Translations under genes and position numbers: made by a program | Notes under the pieces: model-generated | Databases searched by the model: none | Told to the model about the DNA's origin: nothing | What the model saw: the letters and a program-made list of their open reading frames with translations, nothing else | Source: Brachionus plicatilis | Lineage: Eukaryota > Rotifera > Eurotatoria > Ploima > Brachionidae | Direction: 5' to 3' | Length of the DNA: 64,000 nt | Assembly (NCBI GenBank): GCA_010279815.1 | Contig: QEOQ01000508.1 | Location: forward strand, 2,480,457-2,544,456 | Shown: one piece after another, positions 20,995-32,265 of the stretch | How the letters are laid out: each line of letters begins with the position of its first letter | How positions within the stretch are numbered: the first letter of the stretch is position 1

Positions 20995-22484
20995 AGTATT
21001 ACCACTGTTGGTCATAAGTCTAAGTCAAATAGAAAAGGTCAGACTTGGCTTGGGCGTTTTATTTTTTTAAGTTATAAAATTCATGAGCAAAATAATAAAA
21101 GACATTTAAGAAGTTTTGCCCACTCGCCAAAGTTACTTTTTTAAATATGTAAAATAAAATGATAGAAAAAATTTTTTAAAAAATTTTTTAAAAAATTTTT
21201 TTTTTATTGAAAAATCGAAATAATTAAATAAATCGATTAAAATAATAAAAATAATATGTCTGTCGACGCGTTTCGGCAAGCTTATGCCTTCTTCAGGACT
21301 ATTTTTAATTTCAAAATTATTTCTCTATATTTATAAATTGGTAAAATAAATTTCATAAATTTTTTTTTATTAATTTTATGAGTTGGCCTAAAGTCAAAGT
21401 TATTACATTTTAATATATTTTATTCCAAGTCAAAGTTAAACTTTAAATTTTAATTTTATTAGTCAATGTATGATTTGACTTAGACTTGGAGTAAAATATT
21501 TTTAAATGTTAAAGTTAAACTTTAACTAGGGCTTAAAATTTTGATTTATTATAAAATAAATAAATTAAAGTAAAGAAATACATATTTGTGAATAAGTTTA
21601 TTTTGACTTATTAAATAAAAAACGTAGAAAAAATCAATATTCTTTTAATTTTAATTGAAAATATAAATTGAGAAACGTAAATTAATTCCAAAATAAAAAT
21701 TTAAAAGGTCAAAGTCCACTTGGACTTTGACTTTTGCAGACTTTTAAATAAATTTTTGACTTTTGACCAACTCTGAATTTTGTTTTAAAAAGTCGATTAA
21801 AAATCTTTTGCTGATTTATAAGTTAAGTTTTGAGTTTTCTTTTTACCAATTCCGAATTTTAATAAGAAATGATAGAACTTCAAAAGAATGATTAATTTTT
21901 ATAAAATTTTTTTTTTTAAATATTCTTCTTTTTCTTTAGAAATAAGTAAACTTTATTAATCAAATACTATCTATTTGTACTATCATTAGTTATATGAAAA
22001 TATAGAGAAAAAAATTTTAAAATCTTTTTAAAAGATTTATAGACAAGTTTTATTTATTAGAAAAAGTGGAATATTTTTATTTGAAAAATTTAGGCTTCGA
22101 TTTTACAATCACAAAAATACAATAATTTTTTAATTTTATTACCTTGATTATTTAATATACATCCTATTTTAATATGCTATTTAAAAATAAATTCATGGAT
22201 TAAAAAATAACATTGTATAAAAGAACGTAAAACAAATCAAAAATTAATTTGTTGACTTCAATAAATTATAAAATTAAAATATTAAGAAACTTTTTAAATA
22301 TATTAAATATATACAGCGGATGATTAGAAGGCTATATTAAATTAATATAAATATTATAAAATGATTCTAATTCTTGATAAATTTGAATCTTTATTTTTAA
22401 ATTTAATTAAAAAACTAAATCCATTAATTTTATTACTGAAACATTAATTTTAAAAATTAATTTAAAAAAAAAAATTTTTTTAAG
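20995..22484. other. Intron or intergenic region after the TIR exon
   Basis: No ORF of note. It contains the hammerhead ribozyme at 21256-21302, low-complexity A/T runs at about 21165-21215, and short arrays of GTCAAAGT / ACTTTGAC words at 21035-21060, 21385-21545 and 21705-21770. These resemble the ends of the foldback element at 47210-47664. If the alternative donor at 20951 is used, the whole stretch is an intron leading to the exon at 22485. Confidence 0.5.
21256..21302 (-). ncRNA. Hammerhead ribozyme, Penelope-element type
   Basis: Read on the minus strand the segment gives CTGAAGA, then a stem (GGCA...TGCC closing a TAAGCT loop), then GAAA, then CGCGTC, then GACAGAC. This is the hammerhead core (CUGANGA ... 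GAAA ... UC before the cleavage site), with a very short stem III. Stem I would form from AGTC before the core and GAC after the cleavage point. Such minimal hammerheads are known from Penelope-like retroelements. No reverse-transcriptase or GIY-YIG ORF is nearby, so it is probably an orphan element end. One extra A sits between CTGAAGA and the GGC stem. Confidence 0.72.
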
Positions 22485-23350
22485 AATCATTGTCAACACT
22501 TCTGAAACATGTTAAAATTGAGCTTTCCAAAATCAACGAGAAAAAAATTGATAAAAAATTTGAGAAAAGCATATCAATTGATGAATCAAATAATTATGCC
22601 TTTCAAGAGTTATATGAATTGACCCAGAGAAAGTTTTTGCGTCAATTGATTCAATTTTCAGAAAAAAATCCAACCATTCGGTCTTATCCTCGACTTTTCT
22701 TTTTAGACCTCATAGATCAAAAGAGATTTGAAAAATTCAAGTACAAAAAAAATGCAAATGAAAAAAATGAGAAAAACGATAACGAAGAAGAAGAAAATGT
22801 AGAGCGAAGATCATCATCAGAATTAGAGTTTTCAGAGCCGAAAAATTTTGTTATATGTATTAGACCTATGTGTGAACATGAAGAATGTTGGCATTTTTCT
22901 AATTTTTTAGTTCTGTATCCAAAAATTTTAACTCCCAATTGCACTTATCTTCTTAGAATGATGACTATCTTACGAAATGGGAGCTATTCGAATGAATTTG
23001 GAATTCTTTTTACAGAACAAGGTAAAAAGTTATTTGATGAAATAAAAGAAAAACTCAGCGGAGATTCAACCGAAATTAGCGATTCATACAGCAGTTTAAG
23101 AAATTATTTTATTGATAAATATGAAGAAGAAGATTTTTACTTTGTCGAACAAAATTCTAACGAGAATTTTTTTAGCTTAAACAAATGTGAGTTGAAAAAT
23201 GGAAAAATTTTGTGGCTATGCCCAGAACATGCTGAAAAGAGTGGTGGCAAAATAATTTCAGATCAAAAAAGTTCCTTGCAGAATCAATTTGAGCAAGAAA
23301 AAAGTAAATTAATCTTAGAATTAGATCAAGTTGAGATCGACATTTTTTAA
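22485..23350 (+). CDS. Terminal coding exon with CEHEECWH domain, probable alternative 3' end of the Roco gene
   Basis: An open frame of 288 codons follows an acceptor (TTTTTTAAG at 22476-22484). The first in-frame ATG lies about 125 codons in, directly before CEHEECWH, so the block needs an upstream exon. A donor-like AAAAG|GTAATT at 20951 inside gene 2's last exon leaves phase 1, exactly what this exon requires; splicing there would replace the last 15 residues of the TIR with this 288-residue tail (about 1508 aa in all). Visible features: a basic helix-rich start, SYPRLFFLDLI, an acidic linker of N and E, FVICIRPMCEHEECWH, then YLLRMMTILRNG. Similar 'PRLF ... CEH..WH ... YL...L' tails occur, as I recall, in large invertebrate LRR/GTPase proteins. 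Function unknown. Confidence 0.7.
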
Positions 23351-25254
23351 ATGAAAAAAAAATAAACTTTTTTTAATCTTACTAAACTTTTTTGTGTAAA
23401 AATTTACCAAATTTTTGATCAATAAAAAAAATTTTTTAATTAGAATTTAAATAACTTACCAAAGATTCTTTGACATTTCTCTCAACATAGAATCTTTATT
23501 TAATTTTGTAAAAATTTGATAATAATAATCCTGCCGCACACAAAAATTTAAACTCTATTTTAAAAATAATAAATTTACGGTATTTCAATTTTTATTAAGT
23601 TAGTTAAATTTTTTGAATTTAATTTAAAAATGACACAAAAATACCCTTGAATGTTAAAACCCATTCTTTCAGAAGGCAAATTAATAGCTTTTCTTTAAAT
23701 CAAAATAAAAGTATAAAAAAATTTTCGAAGTTAACATTGTTCAATAATTGAAAACTAAATCTATGTTAATATTTTTATAAAATTAAATTATCTAAAAATA
23801 AAGAAAACACATTATATTTATCAATAAATAAATAAAAATAAATAAATGAATTTCAATTTACACTTAGATAATAATCCAAAGGCAAATTTTCAAAAGAAAT
23901 AAATTTATCACTAAATTTTTGAATTATAATCTTTTATTTGTTAAAAAAAACCTGATGAAATTGAATTAAAATTAAATTTTGAGATTGTACTGCCAAGTTA
24001 GTTTTGCTGTGTAAAAATTGGCATCTTGCATTCTTGAAGTTTATGATCAATTCAAAACGTTTATGTTTATATATTAAAATAAATCTTTGATTTAATTTAA
24101 ATAATTTTAATGTAACATGATTGTGGTGTATTAATCTTAATCTATATTAATTATTTTGTATTTTGTATTCATTATATAGTCATGTGACTAATCTTACAAT
24201 TTTTATCAATATTATCGAAAGTATTTACACATGCATATTTTTTTAAATTTATAAATTTGAGGGTATCAACTCTACAATAAAGTTTTTTACATCTTTTTTT
24301 AAAATATAATCCACAGCTTGAATATTGAATCATCTAAGCTTAAAAATTAAATTAGGAATCAACACCACAATGATTTAAATGTTATGTAGATTTAATAAAT
24401 AAAAAAAATTTGAAAAACATTATCTCAATCCATTGTTAAATCGATTTTTATATTTAAAATTATTAGCTGATTTTTTATAAAGTTTATTTGAATTTTTATT
24501 TCAAAAAGTATCTTACAATAAAAATTAAATTTAAAAAAGAAATTCAAATAATAAATTCCAAATTAGTAATAAAATGAAAACAAACTTAACAAAAAATCAG
24601 TAAAATAAATTTAAAAATCGATTTTATCAATGGATTGAGAAAATCATTTTTGGATTTTTTTTTTATTTTTTAAATCTACATAACATTTTAATCATGTTAC
24701 ATCATAATTATTTCAATTAAATCAGAGATTTAATTTAATATCTCAAAATAAACGTTTTGAATTGAAATGATATTTTGAATTGATCATCAACTTCAAGATG
24801 CCTAAAAATTGTCATATTATTTAATTTTGACCCTGAAAAACTTGAAAATTTGCAAGACTTGATGAAATAGAATATACAGTACTGCTACAAGTGTTTGTAA
24901 GTGTCTCTTTGCTAAATAACTTTAAAACTAAAAAAGAACCAAAATTTCTTCAATTATTTGTTAATTTTGGTTAATTAACATTAAAAATTAATTTTTTATA
25001 ATTTAAAATAAGATATGATGAAAAAAGAAAATGAATACTTTAATTAGAAATAAGTAAATTTATTAGGGTTAAATTGATTTTAGATTTTATTTCAACTTTT
25101 ATTCAATTTATCAATTATGTCTAAAAAAGAAATACTTTATTTGGGCTAAATTTATTCTTATTTAAAAATAAAAAAAATTTTACTATTTTGTCGCATTTTA
25201 TTTATAAATTAGTTTTTACAATTTAAAAATTAGATTTCGATTTATGTCATTAAA
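23351..25254. other. Spacer with a large foldback element
   Basis: No gene seen. The left part is plain AT-rich sequence. The centre is the foldback 24020-24802. The remainder contains the presumed 3' flank of the minus-strand WD40 gene. Confidence 0.6.
24020..24802. mobile_element. Foldback element with perfect 8-bp target duplication
   Basis: Ends are GGCATCTTG and CAAGATGCC. The arms extend nearly to the centre at about 24480-24590 (for example ATCAATTCAAAACGTTTAT inverted near 24750, and TCTCAATCCATTG inverted near 24632). TAAAAATT flanks both ends (24012-24019 and 24803-24810). No coding capacity. The duplication size suggests hAT-type mobilisation. Confidence 0.85.
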
Positions 25255-26724
25255 TTACTTATTGAAGTGATCAAAATTAAGTAATTTGATTGTTTTATCA
25301 CTTGAACAAGTAAAAATATTCTCATTAGAATCAACTTGTATGCAATTAATTTTATCCTGATGGACTTTTATGGTCTTAATGCTATTCCCTGACGTAAGAT
25401 CCCATATTTTGATAGTACCATCCCAAGAACCACTCATTAATTTGTCATTTTTTAAAGGTAATAGACACGAAATCGGTTCCATGTGCCCTGTGAGTGTTCT
25501 TTCATTAATCCCTGTTTCAACATTCCAAATTTTAATTGTCTTATCCTTCGATCCACTAGCTAGTTTTCCATTTTTCAAAACTTTTATACACAACACAAAA
25601 TCTTGATGACCATTTAACACTCTGAGGCATTTTCCAGCTTGATTCCAAACTCTAATCTGACAATCCGAAGAACCGCTTAGAATTTTTTCATCTTCAGTTT
25701 CATCAATACAATTAATTGAATTTGAATGTCCTTGAAAGACAGCCAAGCATTCGCCTGATTTTTGGTTCCATTTTTTTAATGTACAGTCCGAAGATCCACT
25801 TATCATAAACCCAGATTTTAATAGTGTTAAGCATGTGATTTGATCACTATGAGCAATTATACTCATTTCACATTCTCCTTTCTCTAAGTTCCACAATTTA
25901 ATCTTTTTGTCAAAATAACCAGTGGCCAAAAGACCATCATTAAGTTCACAAATGCACGCTATTGAGTTGATGTGGTTAAAAGCGCTAAATTTTCTGATGC
26001 AGCTTTTGGTTTCAATATCCCACAGCTTGACAGTTCCATCTTTGGAAGCACTTAGCAATTTTGTGTCATCGATTAATTTTAAATCAATGATATCGCCTTT
26101 ATGAGATAAATTTTCGCTCAACGCGCTATCTCGGAAAATATTGTTCACTTCCACCGAAATTTTTTTGTGTTTATTTTCTGCCACTTGACCAAAAACCCGG
26201 TTCATGCTCAAATCAGTAGGAAACATGAAAGAAAAGTCTTCTCTAGTGAGATCAGCTATGGCAGTCTCGACAAGTTTTCCTTTCGATCTAACATCACCTA
26301 AATTATCTTTTAGCAATTCAATTTTTGCACCAGTGTCCAGGTTTTCATCAATTTTGTTCACAAGAATTTGAAAAGCATCGATTTGCTCAATCTGTTGGTT
26401 AAATCTAGCTTTTTTTTCATCTCTATCTTTGGCAATTTTTTCCATTAATTTTAAATAATGGTCTTGAATTATTTTGTCCATTTCATCTCGTCTTTTATTA
26501 ACATCATTACACACTTTTTTAAAACTTTTTTTTATATAAAAATCCGCTTTTCTTCTATATTCTTCCAAGTCTACGATTCTTTTTTCCAGTTTGTCAAGCT
26601 CCAGATTCAATTCTTGCTTTTTTTGATCTAAAATCTTGGTCAAATGACTTGAATTTTGCGAAAGGTGTTTAGAACATAGATGAATTTTTCCCAATTGATT
26701 AATCAAATGCTTGAAATTGGCCAT
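25255..26724 (-). CDS. Coiled-coil / seven-blade WD40 repeat protein
   Basis: A single exon of 489 aa with a clear ATG. The first 170 residues are charged and predicted coiled coil (LDQKKQELNLELDKLEKRIV), in the style of the B-box C-terminal coiled coil of TRIM proteins, but no RING or B-box zinc residues are present. From about residue 208 seven WD repeats follow, each starting GH/AH/NH-type and ending xxKLWDx (VKLWDI, IKLWNL, LKKWNQ, IRVWNQ, IKIWNV, IKIWDL, IKLLNF), which makes a closed propeller. It is a likely scaffold or adaptor, with no catalytic part. It diverges from the dehydrogenase gene, 175 bp start to start. The lack of introns contrasts with neighbours and may mean retroposition. 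Confidence 0.9.
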   Translation of the reverse strand: MANFKHLINQLGKIHLCSKHLSQNSSHLTKILDQKKQELNLELDKLEKRIVDLEEYRRKADFYIKKSFKKVCNDVNKRRDEMDKIIQDHYLKLMEKIAKDRDEKKARFNQQIEQIDAFQILVNKIDENLDTGAKIELLKDNLGDVRSKGKLVETAIADLTREDFSFMFPTDLSMNRVFGQVAENKHKKISVEVNNIFRDSALSENLSHKGDIIDLKLIDDTKLLSASKDGTVKLWDIETKSCIRKFSAFNHINSIACICELNDGLLATGYFDKKIKLWNLEKGECEMSIIAHSDQITCLTLLKSGFMISGSSDCTLKKWNQKSGECLAVFQGHSNSINCIDETEDEKILSGSSDCQIRVWNQAGKCLRVLNGHQDFVLCIKVLKNGKLASGSKDKTIKIWNVETGINERTLTGHMEPISCLLPLKNDKLMSGSWDGTIKIWDLTSGNSIKTIKVHQDKINCIQVDSNENIFTCSSDKTIKLLNFDHFNK

Positions 26725-26899
26725 TTCAAAAAAGCTTTTAATTTTAGGATTTTTGTTTATTTATAAATTTGGCTATTTATATTGTTATATTTATTTTTGA
26801 TGAAAATTTTTAGCTATTTTTAAAATTTTTGAACAAATCCTTTTGCTCTTAAAAAAAAAACCCTAATTTAAAAATTTTAAATTTTTTTAAAAAAATAAA
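26725..26899. promoter_or_regulatory. Shared divergent promoter interval
   Basis: The only 175 bp between the start codons of the WD40 gene (-) and the dehydrogenase gene (+). It must hold both 5' UTRs and core promoters unless far-upstream non-coding exons exist. It is AT-rich with several T runs and TATTTATA-like words near 26768-26780. No specific factor site recognised. Confidence 0.4.
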
Positions 26900-27916
26900 A
26901 TGTTTGACTTGAAGAAACTAAAATCAAAATTATGCTTTGAATCAGTGAAAGATCTGGCATATTTTTTATTCTGTTTAACACCCATCGGTTGCTTTATTTT
27001 TTTGACCAGAAAATTTTATTTCTCCGGTGGTCGATGTAGGTCTAATGTGCGACTAAATGGCAAGACTGTGATTGTGACCGGCTCTAGTGCTGGCATAGGT
27101 AAGCAGACAGCGTTGGATATGGCTCGACGTGGAGCCAGAGTGATAATGGCATGTAGAAATTTGGAAAAGGCTTCCAAGGTTGCTGATCAAATTCGCAAAG
27201 AGACTGGAAACGGCAATGTGGCAATCGAGCTGCTGGATCTTGCCTCCTTTGATTCAATCAGAAAGTTTTGCGCGAGAATTAATGAAAAAGAAGAAAGAAT
27301 CGATGTTTTGATAAACAATGCTGGTGTTTCCATTTGTCCAAAATGGACTACTAAAGATGGTTACGAGCTTCAATTTGGTGTAAACTATCTTGGGCACTTT
27401 CTGTTGACAAATTTACTGCTAGATAAAATAAAAAAATCAGCTCCTTCAAGAATTGTAAATGTGGCATCAATTGTTTATATATTTGGAAAAATAAAATGGG
27501 ATGATTTGAACTCGGAAAAGTCTTATGGTCCAATAATTGCCTATTGTAATTCAAAATTAGCAATCATATTGTTTACCAGGGAGCTGGCAAAAAAATTAAA
27601 AGGAACTAATGTGACAACCTTTTCAGTGCATCCTGGTTCTATACGTTCAGAGGCAGGGCGATATTTGGTTGATGTTTATGGATGGATAGCTTATTTTTTT
27701 CAATTTCTATTGAAACCATGGAAATTATGGTTTTTAAAAAATGCCGAGGAAGGCGCACAAACTTCTATCTACTGTGCTGTTGAGGAAGGTTTGTCCGATT
27801 TAAGCGGATCCTATTTTAAAGATTGTCAGCCTGCAAAATTATTACCACACGCACTAAGTGATTCAGATGCCAACAAATTGTGGGATTTAAGTGAAAAATT
27901 GACTAATTTAAAATAA
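26900..27916 (+). CDS. Short-chain dehydrogenase, retinol dehydrogenase 11-14-like
   Basis: Single exon, 338 aa. A hydrophobic segment at residues about 19-36 should anchor it in a membrane (ER in most relatives). Cofactor motif TGSSAGIG at 60-67, ACRN at 84-87 (favouring NADP(H)), NNAG at 139-142, Asn162, Ser190 in NVASIV, and the catalytic YCNSK at 215-219 are all in place, followed by VHPGSI. The family reduces or oxidises retinoids and other lipid aldehydes; substrate cannot be read from sequence. Length matches RDH11-14. An AATAAA lies 20 bp after the stop (27936-27941). Confidence 0.93.
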   Translation: MFDLKKLKSKLCFESVKDLAYFLFCLTPIGCFIFLTRKFYFSGGRCRSNVRLNGKTVIVTGSSAGIGKQTALDMARRGARVIMACRNLEKASKVADQIRKETGNGNVAIELLDLASFDSIRKFCARINEKEERIDVLINNAGVSICPKWTTKDGYELQFGVNYLGHFLLTNLLLDKIKKSAPSRIVNVASIVYIFGKIKWDDLNSEKSYGPIIAYCNSKLAIILFTRELAKKLKGTNVTTFSVHPGSIRSEAGRYLVDVYGWIAYFFQFLLKPWKLWFLKNAEEGAQTSIYCAVEEGLSDLSGSYFKDCQPAKLLPHALSDSDANKLWDLSEKLTNLK

Positions 27917-30834
27917 TTTTATTTTGTTTTATTTAAATAAAAAAAATTTGTATCTTCAGTGACCAAATGGTCCAGTTGTGCAAAAATGATTTTAAATTTA
28001 AGTTATTTTAATCAAAAAATTAAAAAGTCTCAAAATCAGTAATAGTTAAATCATCGTTAATTCAAATCTTGAAAAAAAAAGCCAGATCATGAATCTTTTT
28101 TCTATGAGGTCTATCTATACTTTAAAATGAGCACTAAAAAAAAAACGAAAAGATGAACATGAAGATGTTTTTGCCTTCATTTAGACCGGAGCGTATATAT
28201 TTGATTAAAAATTCAACACTTAAGATTGGAAAAAAATTATTTATAAATTTTAATTCAAGAGACAAAATTATTTAAAAATAAATAATTCAATAGTTCAGTT
28301 TAACCCTGAGGTTTGTAAAATTTATCTGAAATTTAAAATGCAAACATAGTTTTTTGGAGTCAAAATATTTTTTTTGTATAATAAAAATGATAAAATAATA
28401 ATAAACAGTGCTGATTTGATTTTACAATAATTAACTAATTTTAAGTAAAAATGTAATTAATATACAATTAACGTGAAATTCCGATAATTAACGATAAATA
28501 AAGTTATCATGTTAATTCACTTTAAGAAAATAAAGGACTTATTTTAGATCTTTATAGAATACTATAAAAAAATCTAATTTTTAAAATTTTGATTGATATC
28601 TTTAATGAAACTAGAAACCCCCACTATGGTAAACGTCATAAGCGATGGTAAACAAAAAAAGTTATTGTACAAATGAATTTTATTTACAATTTATAAAAAA
28701 GACTATTTACAATTAATAAAAATAAAAAATTTACATTTTAACATTATTAAAAACATCATAAAAAACTGGATTCCTTGTGTATTTTGTGCCTTTCGGTAAT
28801 GTTATAGTAATATCGTCAAAGTCAAAAATTTTGATTGATATCTCTAATGAAATTTAGAATAATGGGTTTTGTTAAATTTGGTACAAAATTATTAAACAGA
28901 ACGAATTTAACGCCTTTTTACTAAAGGTTTTTAATTAGTTCAGTTAACTTCTTAATTGTCGATTAAAAAAAGTTTGCCAAAAACAACGGTTCTCATCTCT
29001 AATTAGTAAAAAATTTTTTAACTATTACTAATAGTTAATAAACCTTTTGCTAATTGGTTATTTGATATTCAAAAAGATGATGTGTAATTTCTATAATTTA
29101 TCAAAATAAAACCATTAATCTTTATAAACATTAATTTTTATTTTTTTGTATTTAATCACTTTTAATTGCTTTAGATTTTACAGAATTTTTTATCGTTTTT
29201 TTTTTATTAAAACAAATTTTTTTATTTTTATTTTTTATTAATTTTTTTTGATTTTTTTCCGAAAAAAAGAGCTACTGGAAACATACTCAAACTCCGACAA
29301 AATTATGTGTAAATTTCTGAATGCAATCAAATTTTTTTATCTGAATATTCAAATGTTGTTCAAAGTCATGTTCAATTTTAACCCTTTTTTTTGAAAATTT
29401 AACTACAGTGCTTTTAAAAAAGGTCCAGAATGGGCTTAATTACGTTATTTTACGTAATTTTACATTCTTTCTAGTAAGCTTACGTAATCTTAGGTGAATA
29501 TTAGTCGGTAAGAATATGTTATTTCCGAAAAATAATATACCGTTAACTCGGATTTATAGACGCAGCATCTACTTCGAGAACGATATATAAACTCAACATG
29601 GTTACTCCGTAGAGGACCATGTTAAAAAAAATCAAAAAAATCAATTTTAAATTTTTCGCGTTTAAGGCAGGATTAGGTATTACATGCATTATAAAGCCGG
29701 AACTTGACCCTATAATAGCATGCAATTTTTTAATATAAATGCGACCAAAAAAAATTAAAATAAAAATTAAATGTGTTAATAGGTAAAGTGTATTTCATTT
29801 ATTTTGGGATAAGCGCGGTATAAAATTTTAAAAAATAATGCGATTTTAAAATTGAATAGAAATTTAAAAAAAATTGTTTTTAGCCTAAAAATTTCAAATA
29901 AATTGATTAAAATAAAATGATTCTATAAATATCCAACTTTAATTTCTAATTATTTTTCCATTTGCGTTACGTGGTAAAGCTGGTCTACCTAATCTTTTTT
30001 TTTTCAGTTTGAGTTGGTCTTTTATTTAGAATAACTTGGATTTTCTGAATTTGATGCCGCGTTAAATATTAAAGATTTTGATAAAAGTGCATCAGTTTAG
30101 GATGAGTCGAATTTTAACATATGATACTAACATTTGGTATTTAACTTTTGGTGAACCTAACTCTACGCAAGGATTTAAGGTAATTATTATTTGGTATTGC
30201 TTTGATGAAATTATTTTTGTTAAAGAAATTTAAATCAAATAATTTTTTTGTTGTTGAAAGAATCCTCATCTTACTCTTTTTTGCACATTTGATTTATTAT
30301 GAAATATTCGAGTTATTATGAGCAACAAATGTATTTTCATATGATCAGTTGAAGAAAAACATTATTATTTTTTTTCCAAAAATAATTCAATTGTGATTAT
30401 TCAAGTTAGCCTATTTTTATACTTCTATTTTCTTTGTTATTTTGATTTTATTTATAAAATTATTTTTCAGAAAAATAATTTTATGCAAAAACCAAATAAA
30501 TAAAGAACAAAAAAATAAAATTTATTGTCTAATTTAAAAAATTATTGCGGCTTGTTTTTATAATAAAAAATGCTAATTGAGATCTATAAAAAACGTTACT
30601 TATATTTTCTTTTCAAAATAATTTACATTCGAAAAATTAAATGAAAAAATTAAATAAACGTAATTATGAACAACAAAATAAAAAGATGTAATATCTAATT
30701 TGAAAAAATTTTCAATATTTCTAAATTACTGACTAAAACAATAAACAAAATTTCCTAATTTCAAAAATTACTTTAAATAAGACTGACATTCAAAAAAAAT
30801 TTTATTCTATTTATTTTTTCAAATTAGATCAAAA
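27917..30834. other. 2.9-kb intergenic region
   Basis: No supported gene. The phrase AAAATTTTGATTGATATCT is present twice (near 28594 and 28828), the only clear repeat. A patch with ACGTAATTTTAC words at about 29440-29480 resembles the interior of the TA-flanked MITE at 33909. A less AT-rich stretch at 29500-29720 has no convincing frame. Confidence 0.55.
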
Positions 30835-32265
30835 ATGGGAAATACACCTACAGTAAATTTGGTAAACCAGGATCAACTGAGACTGAGTTACTTTTCAGTG
30901 CAGATGTCTAGTTCGGACCGATTTAGGCTTATTCTTGCACCAGACGAAGTAAAACAAGCAACTAAAAATGTTCTGAATTCAACTTGGCCAATTCAGGATG
31001 AAAATCACCAAGTTGGCTTTGTTGAATTTAAGTTACAAGGCTCACCATGGTACAATTATGGCGAAGAAGATTTAGAAGTTAAATATTTTCTTTGCTCTCT
31101 GATAAAGTCATATTACCAAATTGGCTGGCATTTAAAGGCTTCGACCGATTTGGAAAGAAACAGCTCTGAGACAGACGTGTTGTTTTTTCAAAAATTGGAA
31201 CCTGTCGACACCTCTGTAATTTGTCTGAGTCTAAATTCAAGTGACAAAATTCGTATCCTAAGTCCCCAGAATTTATATGAAATGATCAAAAATTGTGTCC
31301 TCAATGGATGGCCTAAAGGTATTCAGCGAGAGCGAATGTTCGGTCTGAGCTATGAAATTAAGCTTTTCGGAAACCCGTGGACCGATTGGTCACGTGATAG
31401 CTCTGATTCGTACAATATTCCTATCTTGGTTCTAGAAATAATGAGAAATTTATTTAAAAATGGCTGGTTGTTCGTGGCAGCCATAGACTCCGGCAAGAGA
31501 CAGTCCAGTCTAAATGCTCTTTATTTCAGGTATGCGCCAGATCAAATCACCAAAATGGACATGGAAAATACGCGTTTTTTTGCGCTGACTTTGAACAAAT
31601 CTGATAGGATTAGATTGCACCAAAGTGACCAAGATTTGAATGCTTTGGTATCAAACCAAAGCTATGGGATACACAGTTTATGGCCAAAAGGAATTCAGAG
31701 AGAATCAATGATTGATCATGCATTGGAATTTAAGCTAGCTGGCAATCCGTGGGATAGCCATGCGTCCGAAGCTGTTGAATCTAGACTTTTACTTAACAGC
31801 TTGTTTAACCTTTTTGCTCGCTATGGTTGGAATTTGTACGCAACTTGTGATTTGACCAAGCATGTGACCAACAAAAGCACATTTTTTTTTCGTACCAAAC
31901 CAATTGAGCCCAAAAGTTTGGTAAATTTTTGTTTAAGCTTGAATGAATCAGACAAGATCCGTCTTATAAATGGAGACTTTGGTCTGGCGAGTGATGTGAA
32001 GGAAGCTGTTTTAAGCGGATGGCACAAAGGAATACAAAAAGAATCGGATTACTTTGGCTCATACCAAATTAAACTTAATGGAAATCCATTTTCAACTTTT
32101 GGTTCTGATAAAGTTTACACATGTGCAATGATGACCTTTATTCTGAGCAATTTGGAAAGACGCGGCTTTAAGTTGTTGTGTAGCGCTGATGTCAGTCAGA
32201 AGTATTATAGTGATAAAAACAATCATTACCCTGTCGATTTACACACATGGTTTTTTGAAAATTAG
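30835..32265 (+). CDS. Protein of four tandem ~115-residue repeats, N-myristoylation-type start
   Basis: Single exon, 476 aa, ATG at 30835. Four repeats at about residues 17-125, 128-240, 247-362 and 364-476 share a pattern: LxLNxSDKIRL, then about 25 residues to GWPKGIQRE, then (F/I)KLxGNPW, a hydrophobic helix, GWxLxxxxD, and a final aromatic xFF. The first repeat lacks KGIQ (TWPIQDEN). The second residue is Gly with Thr at position 6 (MGNTPT), fitting N-myristoylation. No signal peptide or membrane helix. I do not recognise the family; each repeat is an alternating strand/helix unit of a size seen in ligand- or peptide-binding modules. The neighbours give no functional hint. Confidence 0.88.
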   Translation: MGNTPTVNLVNQDQLRLSYFSVQMSSSDRFRLILAPDEVKQATKNVLNSTWPIQDENHQVGFVEFKLQGSPWYNYGEEDLEVKYFLCSLIKSYYQIGWHLKASTDLERNSSETDVLFFQKLEPVDTSVICLSLNSSDKIRILSPQNLYEMIKNCVLNGWPKGIQRERMFGLSYEIKLFGNPWTDWSRDSSDSYNIPILVLEIMRNLFKNGWLFVAAIDSGKRQSSLNALYFRYAPDQITKMDMENTRFFALTLNKSDRIRLHQSDQDLNALVSNQSYGIHSLWPKGIQRESMIDHALEFKLAGNPWDSHASEAVESRLLLNSLFNLFARYGWNLYATCDLTKHVTNKSTFFFRTKPIEPKSLVNFCLSLNESDKIRLINGDFGLASDVKEAVLSGWHKGIQKESDYFGSYQIKLNGNPFSTFGSDKVYTCAMMTFILSNLERRGFKLLCSADVSQKYYSDKNNHYPVDLHTWFFEN

